Shown one piece after another: positions 1-8,932 of a stretch of DNA of 64,000 nt. Position numbers and translations under genes: made by a program. The stretch lies in contig CAWBSY010000017.1 of NCBI GenBank assembly GCA_963791575.1, forward strand, positions 48,891 through 112,890, given 5' to 3'. How positions within the stretch are numbered: the stretch's first letter is position 1; each line of letters begins with the position of its first letter. Under the pieces are notes generated by a model. That model was not told the DNA's origin and ran no database searches. It worked only from the letters and a program-made list of their open reading frames with translations. Source of the DNA: JAOAPG01 sp963791575. Lineage in GTDB: Bacteria > Acidobacteriota > Terriglobia > Terriglobales > Acidobacteriaceae.

Positions 1-1064
1 TTACAGCTTTCCAGGATGGCGGGAGAGAATGTCCGCGACTGTAAATCATAATGCCGCGACAGCCGATTCATAAAATGCCCCATCAGAAGCGGTATATCTT
101 CTTTCCGCTGCCGCACGGGAGGTACGTAGACGCTGAATGCGCTCAGCCGGTAATACAAGTCTTCCCGCAACTTGCCATCTGCTAAGGCTTGTTCGAGGTT
201 GGCCGCACTGGCCGCCAGAATGCGCACATCCGCTTCCACGCGGAAGTCGCCACCGGACCGGAAGAAATGCTTTTCCTGCATAACTTGCATCAGTTTGGTC
301 TGCAGTGTGATCGGCAGCTCAGTGATCTCGTCGAGAAAAACCGTACCCTTCTCTGAGTTTTCCAGTTTGCCAGTAACGCTGCGGGTGCTCCCGGCCACAA
401 CCCGGCGGTCTTGTCCAAAGAGTTCGGTTTCCAACAGATCGCAGGGAAGAGCTGCACAGTTAAGCTTGAGAAAAGAAAAACCGGAGCGAACCGAAAGCTT
501 GTGAACCAAACGCGCAACAATTTCCTTGCCGCTGCCACTCTCTCCCACAATCAACAAAGGCGCGTCGGCCTGGGCAAGCAACTGCACCTGCGCCCTGAGG
601 TGGCGCATTGCCGGACTGGCGGAGACAAAGAACATTTCGTCATGCACTTGTTCTATGTTTTCGCTGGACACGTCGGCATCGGAGTAACCACTTGCCGACG
701 AAAAATGTGGTGCAATCGCAGACTGAAGCAGCGCTGTTTCGAGAGGCCAGGACAGATAATCCTGCGCACCCAGGCGAATGGCTTCGGCTCGCTGTGCCGC
801 ATCCTCTGCATAAGAAAGCATAATCACCGGGAGTTCGGGGCGAACCCGGCGCAGCCACCTTAGCGTGTGCAGAGCGTCCGCGTCGCCTTCGGAGAGGTCG
901 AGAAGCACCAAAGCCGGTCCAGATTCCGATTGCGCGCGGTCCAGAGCTTCCCAGCCGCTACTCGCGGTCTGAACTTGCCAGGCGTTCGCCTCCCCGACAG
1001 CCGATACCAGACTGAGGGCGGATGGTCGCCTGCTTACAAGCAGCAGAGTGGATGATTGAAGCAT
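1..1064 (-). CDS. Sigma-54-type response regulator (REC + AAA+), 3' end outside window
   Basis: Reads without a stop from the ATG at 1064 to the left edge (about 354 residues), so the DNA-binding end is missing. Residues ~5-115 form a receiver domain with a plausible phosphoacceptor Asp in VLLDLSEG. Residues ~150-350 form an AAA+ domain with Walker A GESGSGKE, Walker B GTVFLDE and the arginine-finger segment LREDLYYRL. The loop that normally reads GAFTGA and touches sigma-54 is at the expected spacing after ELFG but reads RVVAGS, so ordinary sigma-54 remodelling is doubtful. The UpxY antiterminator lies just upstream on the same strand (68 bp gap), so the two are probably co-transcribed and serve a polysaccharide locus further left. 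Family certain, target inferred. Confidence 0.85.
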   Translation of the reverse strand, partial: MLQSSTLLLVSRRPSALSLVSAVGEANAWQVQTASSGWEALDRAQSESGPALVLLDLSEGDADALHTLRWLRRVRPELPVIMLSYAEDAAQRAEAIRLGAQDYLSWPLETALLQSAIAPHFSSASGYSDADVSSENIEQVHDEMFFVSASPAMRHLRAQVQLLAQADAPLLIVGESGSGKEIVARLVHKLSVRSGFSFLKLNCAALPCDLLETELFGQDRRVVAGSTRSVTGKLENSEKGTVFLDEITELPITLQTKLMQVMQEKHFFRSGGDFRVEADVRILAASAANLEQALADGKLREDLYYRLSAFSVYVPPVRQRKEDIPLLMGHFMNRLSRHYDLQSRTFSPAILESC

Positions 1065-1131
1065 AGGATTGATTCTTGAAGCGTGAACAGAAAACAGAAG
1101 TTCAGGTTAAGGCAAGCAGAAGAAATTTCGG

Positions 1132-1686
1132 CTAAACGGGTTCGAGGTCATAGCCCTCGATACGCACGGCTAAAGACCGCTGGATTGCGTCCACAGATAC
1201 CACGAGTGTCCGATCACCGTTTCGCGCCGTCAATATACCCTCAACGCCAGCCAGCGCGCCGCTTCGGATACGAATGCGTTGTCCGATTTTCAAAAACGGA
1301 TGTTCCGACCAGATCAGTTGTTGGGATGTAATCGTACGGACAGCTTCGATCTGCTCCTCGGGAATCGGCGCGCCCTCGCCTTTTCCTCCGACAATCCTAA
1401 ATACACCCTCGATTCGGCATACTCGCAGGCGATCTTCCCGGGTCGAGGCAGCCTTCACGAAAACATAGCAACCGAAAAGCGGCAATTCGACAGTCTTTTT
1501 GCGATCACTCCAGCGGTGTACTGCATTTACCAGAGGAAGAAATGTTGGCAATCCCTGTTCGTGGAAGCGTTGCGCAACCCTCTTTTCATGCCGGGCTCGC
1601 GTCTGTACCGCATACCAAGACAATTCATCGGGAGCAAAAACCGTCTCAGGCTGTAATATTGGGCTAATTTGGGTGACGCTGCTCAT
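1132..1686 (-). CDS. UpxY-family (NusG-like) transcription antiterminator
   Basis: 184 residues. The N-terminal NGN domain begins LSWYAVQTRARHEKRVAQRF and is followed by LFGCYVFVKA. The C-terminal KOW region contains the typical IRSGALAGVEGIL. This is the build of UpxY/RfaH-like NusG paralogues, which load on RNA polymerase at the start of long capsule or exopolysaccharide operons and suppress premature termination. Its place between a regulator gene and a long AT-rich upstream region fits that use. The operon it controls would lie left of the window, because only the regulator follows it here. No ops-type element was recognised. Confidence 0.88.
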   Translation of the reverse strand: MSSVTQISPILQPETVFAPDELSWYAVQTRARHEKRVAQRFHEQGLPTFLPLVNAVHRWSDRKKTVELPLFGCYVFVKAASTREDRLRVCRIEGVFRIVGGKGEGAPIPEEQIEAVRTITSQQLIWSEHPFLKIGQRIRIRSGALAGVEGILTARNGDRTLVVSVDAIQRSLAVRIEGYDLEPV

Positions 1687-2330
1687 AGCTTCGCCCTCTG
1701 AGTCACATCCAAGGTTTCGCCTTGAATGTTATGGACCCTTAAAGAAACACTTCTAGCGCTTGCTAACTTAGGGAGGGGAGCACTGGGTGGGGGTTCCAGC
1801 GTTGACTTTGTTAAAGTACAAGGAAACTGCAATTGACTGCAAGAGGTACTACATCCCTAGTACGTAAAACTCATTTGCTGATGGTTCTTATTACTCAATA
1901 TAGGGGATTGTTAACTTTGAGTAATTATTCTCTATTAGTTGTTGTTACGTTTCGTCTGCTTACTTCTTTGCTTGGTCCGTTTCATTCTTTGATATCACAC
2001 GACATTGTACAACTTACTTAGTTATAACACTTTACATGTAGTTGCTGATGGTTATTGCCATACCTAGAGATTATGGGTAAGAGATATCTATCTCTAATTC
2101 AGGAGAAGACCTGCGACGGTCTTACCTATGTGCAACGGCTTTCAACATCTTATTGCATGTTCCTCACAACTTTTGTACTATGGGTACCAATCTTGGCCTT
2201 GGTAACTACCAAGGCTCCCCCCAAGAGCTGCGTCTTTTGTGTCAAGCAGGGAGCTCACTCCCCTCTTCCTGCGGAAGATTTACTAGCTCCACTATAGAAC
2301 TGGGTGGTTAAAGCACTATTCGGAGGCAGA
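1687..2330. other. AT-rich divergent intergenic region, no gene seen
   Basis: About 640 bases separate the divergent UpxY and LuxR-type genes. Composition is visibly more AT-rich than the surroundings and no open frame looks coding. It holds a 12-base direct repeat (TTGCTGATGGTT at 1875-1886 and 2042-2053) and a near-perfect palindrome at 2197-2214. It probably carries promoters and operators for both directions and perhaps an untranslated leader. I found no convincing -24/-12 (sigma-54) promoter. Confidence 0.5.
2197..2214. promoter_or_regulatory. Inverted repeat, candidate operator
   Basis: CCTTGGTA and TACCAAGG are perfect 8-base inverted arms separated by two bases, about 115 bases upstream of the LuxR-type start. 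The symmetry and spacing fit a dimeric HTH regulator site, possibly autoregulation by the downstream gene. It has no T-run, so a terminator is unlikely. Confidence 0.4.
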
Positions 2331-3365
2331 ATGCAGCCCAAATCTGACCCCTCTCAAGGATCTATTCGTGTCCTCCTTGCGGACAGTACTCGCATCCACG
2401 CGCAGCTCCTTGCGGATGCTTTGAAACGCGATCCGCGTCTGACCGTAATCGGATCGGCCTGTAACACGAAGGAAATCATTGAATTTTCTTCTGCGAAGAA
2501 CCTCGATGTTCTGGTCATCAGCTGTCAACTCGAAGAAGAACCGCTGAAAGGCCTCGATGTGCTTCGCCAGGTGCGAGCTTTTATGCCGCTGCTTCGAGCG
2601 GTGGTCCTCATGGACTCTTCCAGGCAAGAGACAGTGATCGAGGCATTTCGGGCAGGAGCTCAAGGCGTCTTCATCAGGCACGAGTCGGTTGAGACTCTCT
2701 GCAAATGTGTACGGCAGGTGCACGAAGGGCAAGTTTGGGCCAACGGCGAGCAGGTTTCCTTTGCTCTGGCGGCGCTTGCGGCGGCACCCGCAGTACGTGC
2801 AGTGGGCGCAAACGGACTGGATCTTCTCTCCAAACGCGAACTAGAGGTGGTTCGCAGCCTTGCTGAGGGGCTGACGAATCGTGAAATTGCGGAGCGACTG
2901 GGATTGAGCCAGCACACCATTAAGAATTACCTGTTTCGAGTTTTTGACAAGCTCGGTGTGTCCAGCCGGATGGAACTTCTGTATCTGACTCTGAACCAAC
3001 CTGTCAGCAACAATGCAGCTAAGGACTCTCTGCCGGCGACTGATGATTTAAGTTTCGAAGCGTGCCAACGAGCAGCGCAACAAGGCCTTCCTGACGCACA
3101 ACTCGCGCTCGCCCAAATGTACTGCGACGGCAAGCATGTGGACAAAGACGCGATCTCTGCTTACATGTGGTATCTGATCTCAGAACAGTTCACGGAGCAA
3201 ATAAAAACTAAGATCAGCAGCGCAAAGAGGAAGCTGGCGGAAAGCTTGACCACCGAAGAGATTCTGGAGGCTCAACAAAGGGCTTCCGAGCGACTAAAAC
3301 AACAGATGAAGGCTACGCCATCGATTTCGCGCGTTGCGTCCGTGGGCGGGCTTAATTCTCTCTAA
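2331..3365 (+). CDS. LuxR-family response regulator with Sel1-like C-terminus
   Basis: 344 residues from the ATG at 2331, chosen because GGAGG lies at 2322-2326; an in-frame GTG at 2304 has no comparable site. Residues ~10-130 form a receiver-like fold, but the position of the phosphoacceptor Asp is Ser (DVLVIS where the family has D-x-x-L-x-D), so control by phosphorylation is unlikely. A LuxR/NarL HTH follows (LSKRELEVVRSLAEGLTNREIAERLGL, split here only for description). The last ~100 residues contain a Sel1-like repeat (AQQGLPDAQLALAQMYCDGK). It neighbours polysaccharide regulators and a GT87 enzyme, so it probably controls envelope or exopolysaccharide genes. Confidence 0.85.
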   Translation: MQPKSDPSQGSIRVLLADSTRIHAQLLADALKRDPRLTVIGSACNTKEIIEFSSAKNLDVLVISCQLEEEPLKGLDVLRQVRAFMPLLRAVVLMDSSRQETVIEAFRAGAQGVFIRHESVETLCKCVRQVHEGQVWANGEQVSFALAALAAAPAVRAVGANGLDLLSKRELEVVRSLAEGLTNREIAERLGLSQHTIKNYLFRVFDKLGVSSRMELLYLTLNQPVSNNAAKDSLPATDDLSFEACQRAAQQGLPDAQLALAQMYCDGKHVDKDAISAYMWYLISEQFTEQIKTKISSAKRKLAESLTTEEILEAQQRASERLKQQMKATPSISRVASVGGLNSL

Positions 3366-3487
3366 GTTTCGCAGAATCAGATTTTCCAAAACAGGGATGA
3401 CGCCCAAGAAACGGCCGCACCTTTGGAGCAGTCCCTGATAGAGACGGGCTATGCCAGCCACGCAGTCTGAGTCGTGATTGGCCGACG

Positions 3488-4660
3488 ATGCAGCCAAACT
3501 TAAGATCATACAAACCGCTTGTCATCGTGACGACCACGTTTCTTTTTGTAGTTCAATTACTTGCCATTATCAGAGGCGTTGCGCCCGCGTATCGAGGTGA
3601 CAGTGAGTTTCGGCAGTTGTATACAGCTGGCTTTCACATTCGGACGGGACATGCCAGGCAGCTCTATTGCAATGGGGCAGAGACCGCGCGAACCGACGCT
3701 AACTCTGAACGGGGCGAATTTCAAGTATTTGATCGTTTAGCTTACGAAGGATTGCTGTTTGCTCCATTCTCGCTGCTGAACTATCCAACTGCATATCTCG
3801 CGTTTTTTGCAATGAATATAGGTCTGCTCGCAACCTGCTTATGGTTGCTGCTTCCCTATTTTGAGAATTTTCAGCAGGTCTGGACATGGATGGCGCCCGC
3901 CCTGTTTTTTCTTTTTCTGCCGGTTGCTTTTGCGCTCACGCAGGGTACGGATTCAATTTTGCTGTTTTTACTGATAACTGCCGCAGCTACATCGTTTTAT
4001 CGGGAGCGTAATTTGCTGGCGGGCATTTTTCTTGGACTGGCAATTTTCAAATTTCAGTTTGTGATTCCGATTATTTTGCTGTTTGTTCTGTGGCGGCAGT
4101 GGAACATGCTGCTCGGATTCATCGTTTCAGCAACAATGTCGCTAGGAACTTCAATCAGTTTAGTTGGAATTGCAGGCTTTCGATGTTATATCCAGTCGGT
4201 AGTCTGGAAGATTACAGCGATATCACATTATCCAAACAGTGTGAACGCAATGATGGGCCAAGTTCCTAATTTTCGATGTGTCATCGCAGCTTCGCTCGGC
4301 CATTATTTCCCGCCGAATCTTTTACTTGGAGTGATTGCGGTCTCATCTGTTGCGTTACTCTTATGGGCCGGTACACGGACTCCCAATCTCGCTTTAGCAA
4401 TTATAGTTGCGGTTTTGGTTAGCTACCACGGATCGATTAGCGATGCCGTGCTGCTGATTTTACCGGCCACGTTTGTACTTGATGCGCGGCTTGCCGTCAC
4501 GGGATGGCGGCGCACTCTGTCGCGCGATATTGCGGCCCTACTTTTTATTTTGCCGTCGCTGCTTTATATGATTGGAGCCAGTTATTGCTGGCTTGTCTTA
4601 TTGATATTGCCGACTTTACTGCCGTTGAGGTTTATCAAGTCAGACTGGCGAATGGCATAG
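3488..4660 (+). CDS. GT87-family (DUF2029) membrane glycosyltransferase
   Basis: 390 residues, very hydrophobic, with about nine to ten membrane segments. The large periplasmic loop after TM1 carries the acidic cluster (YRGDSEFRQLYTAG) and the loop motif YEGLLFAPFSLLNYP typical of GT87/DUF2029 polyprenyl-phosphate-dependent mannosyltransferase-like enzymes. Such enzymes add sugars on the outer face of the inner membrane. The gene lies 122 bp after the LuxR-type regulator in the same direction and ends before a hairpin shared with the convergent PEP-CTERM-like gene. The sugar donor and acceptor are unknown. Confidence 0.8.
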   Translation: MQPNLRSYKPLVIVTTTFLFVVQLLAIIRGVAPAYRGDSEFRQLYTAGFHIRTGHARQLYCNGAETARTDANSERGEFQVFDRLAYEGLLFAPFSLLNYPTAYLAFFAMNIGLLATCLWLLLPYFENFQQVWTWMAPALFFLFLPVAFALTQGTDSILLFLLITAAATSFYRERNLLAGIFLGLAIFKFQFVIPIILLFVLWRQWNMLLGFIVSATMSLGTSISLVGIAGFRCYIQSVVWKITAISHYPNSVNAMMGQVPNFRCVIAASLGHYFPPNLLLGVIAVSSVALLLWAGTRTPNLALAIIVAVLVSYHGSISDAVLLILPATFVLDARLAVTGWRRTLSRDIAALLFILPSLLYMIGASYCWLVLLILPTLLPLRFIKSDWRMA

Positions 4661-4689
4661 TCGAATATTGGTTTTGAAGCAAATAAAAA

Positions 4690-4714
4690 CGCCTTCCGCG
4701 GTTGCCGGAAGGCG
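4690..4714 (-). terminator. Rho-independent terminator
   Basis: A 9-bp stem (CGCCTTCCG / CGGAAGGCG) with a 7-base loop. On the minus strand it is followed by TTTTTATTT, so it ends the PEP-CTERM-like gene and may also serve the convergent GT87 gene. Confidence 0.8.
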
Positions 4715-4734
4715 CTGAAAAGACTTAGAGAAGT

Positions 4735-5178
4735 TTAAGACTGGGCGGGGCGACGAAGCTTAGTAGCCAACGGAAGCACTAAAACCAACGCCAAACCTAC
4801 TGCGAAAAGTTCGAAGAGAGCTGATTCCTCGGGAGTTTGCACACGGGATTCGGAATAAGTGTTCCCGACATTCCACCATAGGCCATTCCATTGCGCAGTA
4901 AAAGTTTCGAGGTAAGAGACACCTTTCACGATGTCAGTGAATTGCATCGTCATCAGCTTATCCGATACAAACCACGCTTCGACACCACTATACAATCCAC
5001 TCCCACCATTCAGCGTTAGCGAATAATTAAATACCCATGCATTGTTCATGTTGACGGTGAGCGTCTGAACGCCGTTCGCGCCGGCGACATTGAAACTTTG
5101 CGAGTCAGCTTTGGCTGCCAAAGTAGTACCGAGCACCAAAACTATCATCAAGGCCAGAGAGTAGAACGATTTGCGCAT
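4735..5178 (-). CDS. Exported PEP-CTERM-like surface protein
   Basis: 147 residues, with GGAG 6-9 bases before the ATG. It has a signal peptide (MRKSFYSLALMIVLVL... cleaved near AAKADS) and a beta-rich middle. The C-terminus reads TPEES, then a hydrophobic stretch, then LRR. That tripartite layout (PEP-like motif, one membrane helix, arginine cluster) is the sorting signal recognised by exosortase/EpsH, although the canonical Pro-Glu-Pro is PEE here. Exosortase systems are genetically linked to exopolysaccharide loci, which fits the neighbouring UpxY and sigma-54-type genes. No exosortase gene is in the window. Function of the mature protein unknown. Confidence 0.65.
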   Translation of the reverse strand: MRKSFYSLALMIVLVLGTTLAAKADSQSFNVAGANGVQTLTVNMNNAWVFNYSLTLNGGSGLYSGVEAWFVSDKLMTMQFTDIVKGVSYLETFTAQWNGLWWNVGNTYSESRVQTPEESALFELFAVGLALVLVLPLATKLRRPAQS

Positions 5179-5446
5179 ACTTCACTCCAAATACGGCAAT
5201 CTATTCCGGAAGTGTACATCGCTTCGAATGTTTGTCAAGGCTGAGAGTTTTTGCAACCTGTTGCAAAAAATTGCAAACTAAAACCTAAGTTGCTGGATTT
5301 AAAACGCTACTAAGCCTTTCTGTGAACAATTTCGAAGCGCGAAAATAAGTTGAAATTAATTCTTGATAGACAAAAAATCAGGGTCGAGATGAAGGGAAAC
5401 CAGATGCCTATGCCGAATATGTAGTCAAACCGCTATTATTTTATTT

Positions 5447-6687
5447 ATGGCAGATGAGCGCTTCGATTTTGTAGTGATTGGCGGTGGCATCGTTGGTTTG
5501 TCGACAGCCATGCAATTGACTGGTCGCTTCCCTCACCTGCGGGCTTTATTGGTCGAAAAGGAAAATGGGCTGGCTCGCCATCAAACCGGCCACAACAGCG
5601 GAGTGATTCATTCGGGAATCTACTACAAACCAGGTTCCGTGAAGGCCCGCACCTGCGTTGAAGGCGCGGCTGCGATGATCGAGTTTTGCCAAAATCACGA
5701 TGTCCCTACTGCGGATTTGCGGCAAGGTCATTGTCGCTACCAAGGCAGAAGAGTTTCCCAAATTGGAAGAACTACATAGACGAGGTAGTCAGAATGGGGT
5801 CTCTGGGATTCGTTTATTGAACCAGGAGGAACTTCGTGAGATTGAGCCTCACTGCTCCGGTCTGCGGGCCTTACACGTTCCGACCGCAGCAATCACGGAC
5901 TATACCGTCGTCAGTGAGAAGTACTGCCGGTTTAGTAGCTAAACAAGGCGGGCAGATTCGCACCAATTGCGAAGTAACAGGCTTTCAACAAGACGGTGTC
6001 GACCACGTTGTGGAGACAACGCAAGGAGCGTTTGTCACACGTTATGTGATCAACTGCGCTGGGCTGCATAGCGATCGCGTTAGTCTACTTGCGGGAGAGA
6101 AAAGCGATTTGCAGATAGTGCCTTTTCGCGGCGAATACTATGACGTCGTTCCCCTGCGGCAGAATTTAATCCGGTCTTTGATCTACCCGGTGCCGGATCC
6201 GCAGTTTCCGTTTCTTGGAGTGCACTTCACAACCAGAGTGCGTGGCGGAGTCGAAGCCGGTCCTAATGCGGTACTTGCTCTCAAGCGGGAAGGCTACCGC
6301 AAAACTGACTTCAGCATGCGAGACACCTGGGAAGAAGCTCGTTTTCCGGGCGTGTGGCGCATGGCTCAAAAATATTGGAAGACTGGATTTGGCGAATTTT
6401 ACCGGTCGTTCAGCAAGGCTGCTTTCGTACGCGCCTTGCAGGAGTTGGTGCCCGAGATTCAGAGTTCAGATTTACAGCCGGGCGGCTCGGGCGTACGAGC
6501 GCAGGCCCTGCGTGCCGATGGTTCGTTTGTCGATGATTTTGTTTTTACGTGCTCGAAGAATATGCTGCACGTGCGCAATGTTCCATCGCCAGCCGCGACA
6601 GCATCGATCCCGATCGGGAAAGCAATCGCGCAAATGGCACAAGAGCAGTTCGGCTTAGAGGCTAGACAGACGACAACCGCACATTAA
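5447..6687 (+). CDS. lhgO: L-2-hydroxyglutarate oxidase, two frameshifts
   Basis: Three frames together give one 412-residue FAD-dependent oxidoreductase. The N-terminal dinucleotide motif is VVIGGGIVGLSTA, then HNSGVIHSGIYYKPGS, typical of LhgO/YgaF. The frame changes near 5703-5718 (before ICGKVIVAT) and again near 5924 (between SEKY and AGLVAKQ). Each is corrected by removing one base. The C-terminal part continues to 6687 and reaches normal family length. The enzyme oxidises L-2-hydroxyglutarate to 2-oxoglutarate and passes electrons to the quinone pool. It is transcribed alone, convergent with the nucleotide-sugar dehydrogenase. With all domains present, sequencing error is more likely than decay. 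Confidence 0.85.
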
Positions 6688-6694
6688 GAAGGTC

Positions 6695-8054
6695 TTAGCA
6701 GGGGACGACTTTGGAGCTGCGAATTCCCTTGGTCGCGTTACGCGTGTCGACTACCAGTTGCGACTCTTCGACGATCTTTGCAAAGTCGTAATCCGAATGG
6801 TCGGTGACGATCAGGGTGCAATCGTACTGGGCCAGATTTTCTAAAGGAGCACACTTCATCTGCAGATCGTACTTCCGGCCCTTCCCTACAGTTGGGAAAG
6901 TAAGGATCGTTGTAGCTGACCTCGGCGCCAGCATCCTGCAACAACTCGATGATGGTCAAAGATGGAGACTCACGCAGGTCATCAATGTCTTTTTTGTAGG
7001 CGAGACCGAGAACCAGAATCTTCGAGCCGTTGAGCGCCTTCTTTTTCGAGTTGAGTGCCTTAGCCACCGAGTCGATGACGTGGTAGGGCATGTTGGTATT
7101 GATTTCGCCGGCCAGTTCAATAAATCGAGTGCGGAAGTCCCACTCCTTCGCTTTCCAGGATAGATAGAAGGGATCGACAGGAATGCAGTGCCCGCCAAGG
7201 CCTGGGCCGGGATAGAACGGATGAAAGCCGAATGGCTTGGTTGAAGCCGCTTCAATGACTTCCCAGATATCGAGTCCCATGCGAAGCGATAGCAACTTCA
7301 ACTCATTGACCAGTGCGATGTTCACGCAACGATAAATATTTTCCAGCAACTTGGTCATTTCGGCTGCTGCCGGTGACGAAACCGGCACAACACGGTTGAA
7401 GATTGATCCATATAGAGCTGCTGATAATTCGGAAGCTTGCGGATTAAGACCGCCGACCACTTTCGGAATATCGCGACGCGCTACCGTTTGATTGCCTGGG
7501 TCTTCTCTTTCTGGAGAGAAAGCCACGTAAAAATGATCGCCTTCCGGGTTATCGCCGCGAGCGGCCTTAAGATTCTTTCGGTTTCCTTTCTCGAGAATCG
7601 GAACCAGTACCTCTTCGGTCGTTCCGGGATAAGTTGTGCTCTCGAGAATCACCAGATGGCCGGCGCGCAGATGCGGCGCGATCGACTTTGCGGTATCGGT
7701 TATGTAGCTAAGATCAGGTTCGTGATATTCATTTAATGGCGTAGGGACGCAAATAATAACGGCGTCCATTTCAGTCAGCCGCGAATAATCGGAAGTCGCC
7801 TCAAATCCGTGAGCACGCGCATCCTGGATCTCGGTCGCGGGAATGCGGAAAATATAAGAGCCGCCCTTGGCAATGGTCGAAACTTTTCGTTCGTCGATGT
7901 CGAAGCCGGTGACAGGAAATCTCTGTTCCGTGTAAAGCAGTGCCAATGGCAATCCAACGTAGCCAAGTCCAATCACGGCGACGCGCGCCTGGCGCTGTTC
8001 AATCTTGCTCTTAAATTCGGAAATCATGGTTGCGGGTACAGTTCGGCTGCTCAT
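6695..8054 (-). CDS. UDP-sugar 6-dehydrogenase (WecC/TviB/WbpA type), one frameshift
   Basis: The N-terminal NAD-binding motif is VAVIGLGYVGLPLA. Characteristic family blocks follow: VPTPLNE, ESTTYPGTTEE, FSPEREDPGN and the catalytic-cysteine segment GPGLGGHCIPVDPFYL. Near 6895-6905 the frame changes. The continuing C-terminal frame (VGKGRKYDLQMKCAPLENL... to VVDTRNATKG) restores a 452-residue protein, consistent with one extra base. The enzyme makes UDP-uronic acids such as UDP-GlcNAcA or UDP-ManNAcA for polysaccharide. The HCIPVDP variant and overall similarity point to the 2-acetamido-sugar branch rather than UDP-glucose. It probably supplies precursors to the surface polysaccharide implied by the left end of the window. 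Confidence 0.87.
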
Positions 8055-8185
8055 AATTGGCTTTATTTCCTAAATCTTCAAAGGCTGTTATCTAGATGTG
8101 AGTACGAGCCCTTGATTTTCTCGTACCCCGAAAGCGATTGCAAATCCTCTCGATATTACTTGAGTCATCTTTGGATAACCGGTTC

Positions 8186-8663
8186 TTACCGGAGAAGCTG
8201 CCAAGAATTGCTGGTTACAGTCTCGGCTTCGATTCCAATGGATGCATTGAGAAGCATGCGCTCCAGTTTGTGATGGCCAGTCTTGTGAAGCAGATAGGCT
8301 GTTCCTGTGCTTGCGCCTAAGCCGATCACCGATGCGGCTACTTGTCCTGCGGCGCCGTGGTTCACAAATGGTCGTGCGATCGGGTTCATCTCACGGAATT
8401 GACCATTCCCGCTTAAGGCTACTTGAGTAGTGAAACCGTCAGCGGCAACCAGCCCGGCTAAGGCTGCAAAACGGATGTTATTGCTCTTTTCAAAGAAATG
8501 ATGGACCGGAGCTTTTTCCGTCATCAGATTCGTTGACTGAGTCGAAGCCGCGTATGTCATCCGGCTAGAGGAGAAATTGGCCTACGGGTGCTTCAGGCAA
8601 TGCTTCTCCAAACATCGGAAGTGCGATCAACGCCAAGATAGAGATTGAGATTAGGTTGCGCAT
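8186..8663 (-). CDS. Small exported/membrane protein, one frameshift
   Basis: Starts at the ATG at 8663 with AGGAGG at 8671-8677. The first frame encodes a signal peptide (MRNLISISILALIALPMFGEA) and meets a stop at codon 33. One base of correction near 8570 joins it to the frame running to 8186, giving 158 residues. The rest has a hydrophobic segment (FAALAGLVAADGF), then FREMNPIARPFV and a second hydrophobic segment ending in a His/Lys-rich tail. The REMNPIARPFV pattern resembles the 'x-E-x-NPxA' loop of small DUF5658-like membrane proteins, but I do not assign a family. Confidence 0.6.
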
Positions 8664-8932
8664 TTTGTGTTCCTCCTGTTTTCCTACTTAACTTGGGAAG
8701 TCTCTATAAATGCAATCCCCTGCCCTTTGTAAGTCTCTGAAAACACACGGCCATTACGCCGCCAAAAGAGAAGAAGTGAAAACATTTGCGCACCTAATCG
8801 GGGAAGCATATTACCCACATCGGAAGAAGGTAATTCGCAAAGTAGTGACGTTCGTCACGAGAAGTAAAAAGAGTTGGCGATATCTAAACTGCTACGAGGC
8901 AGAGCTTTCCTCTTCCTCTATAATCCAACCCC

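Noticed and set aside
1687..2303. Sigma-54 (-24/-12) promoter for the UpxY operon
   Set aside because: No GG-N10-GC element with a reasonable TGGCAC/TTGC context was found on either strand, in keeping with the lost GAFTGA loop of the linked activator.
5447..6687. True pseudogene call for lhgO and similar broken genes
   Set aside because: All catalytic and binding motifs survive and one base per break restores normal length, so I kept them as CDS with located breaks.
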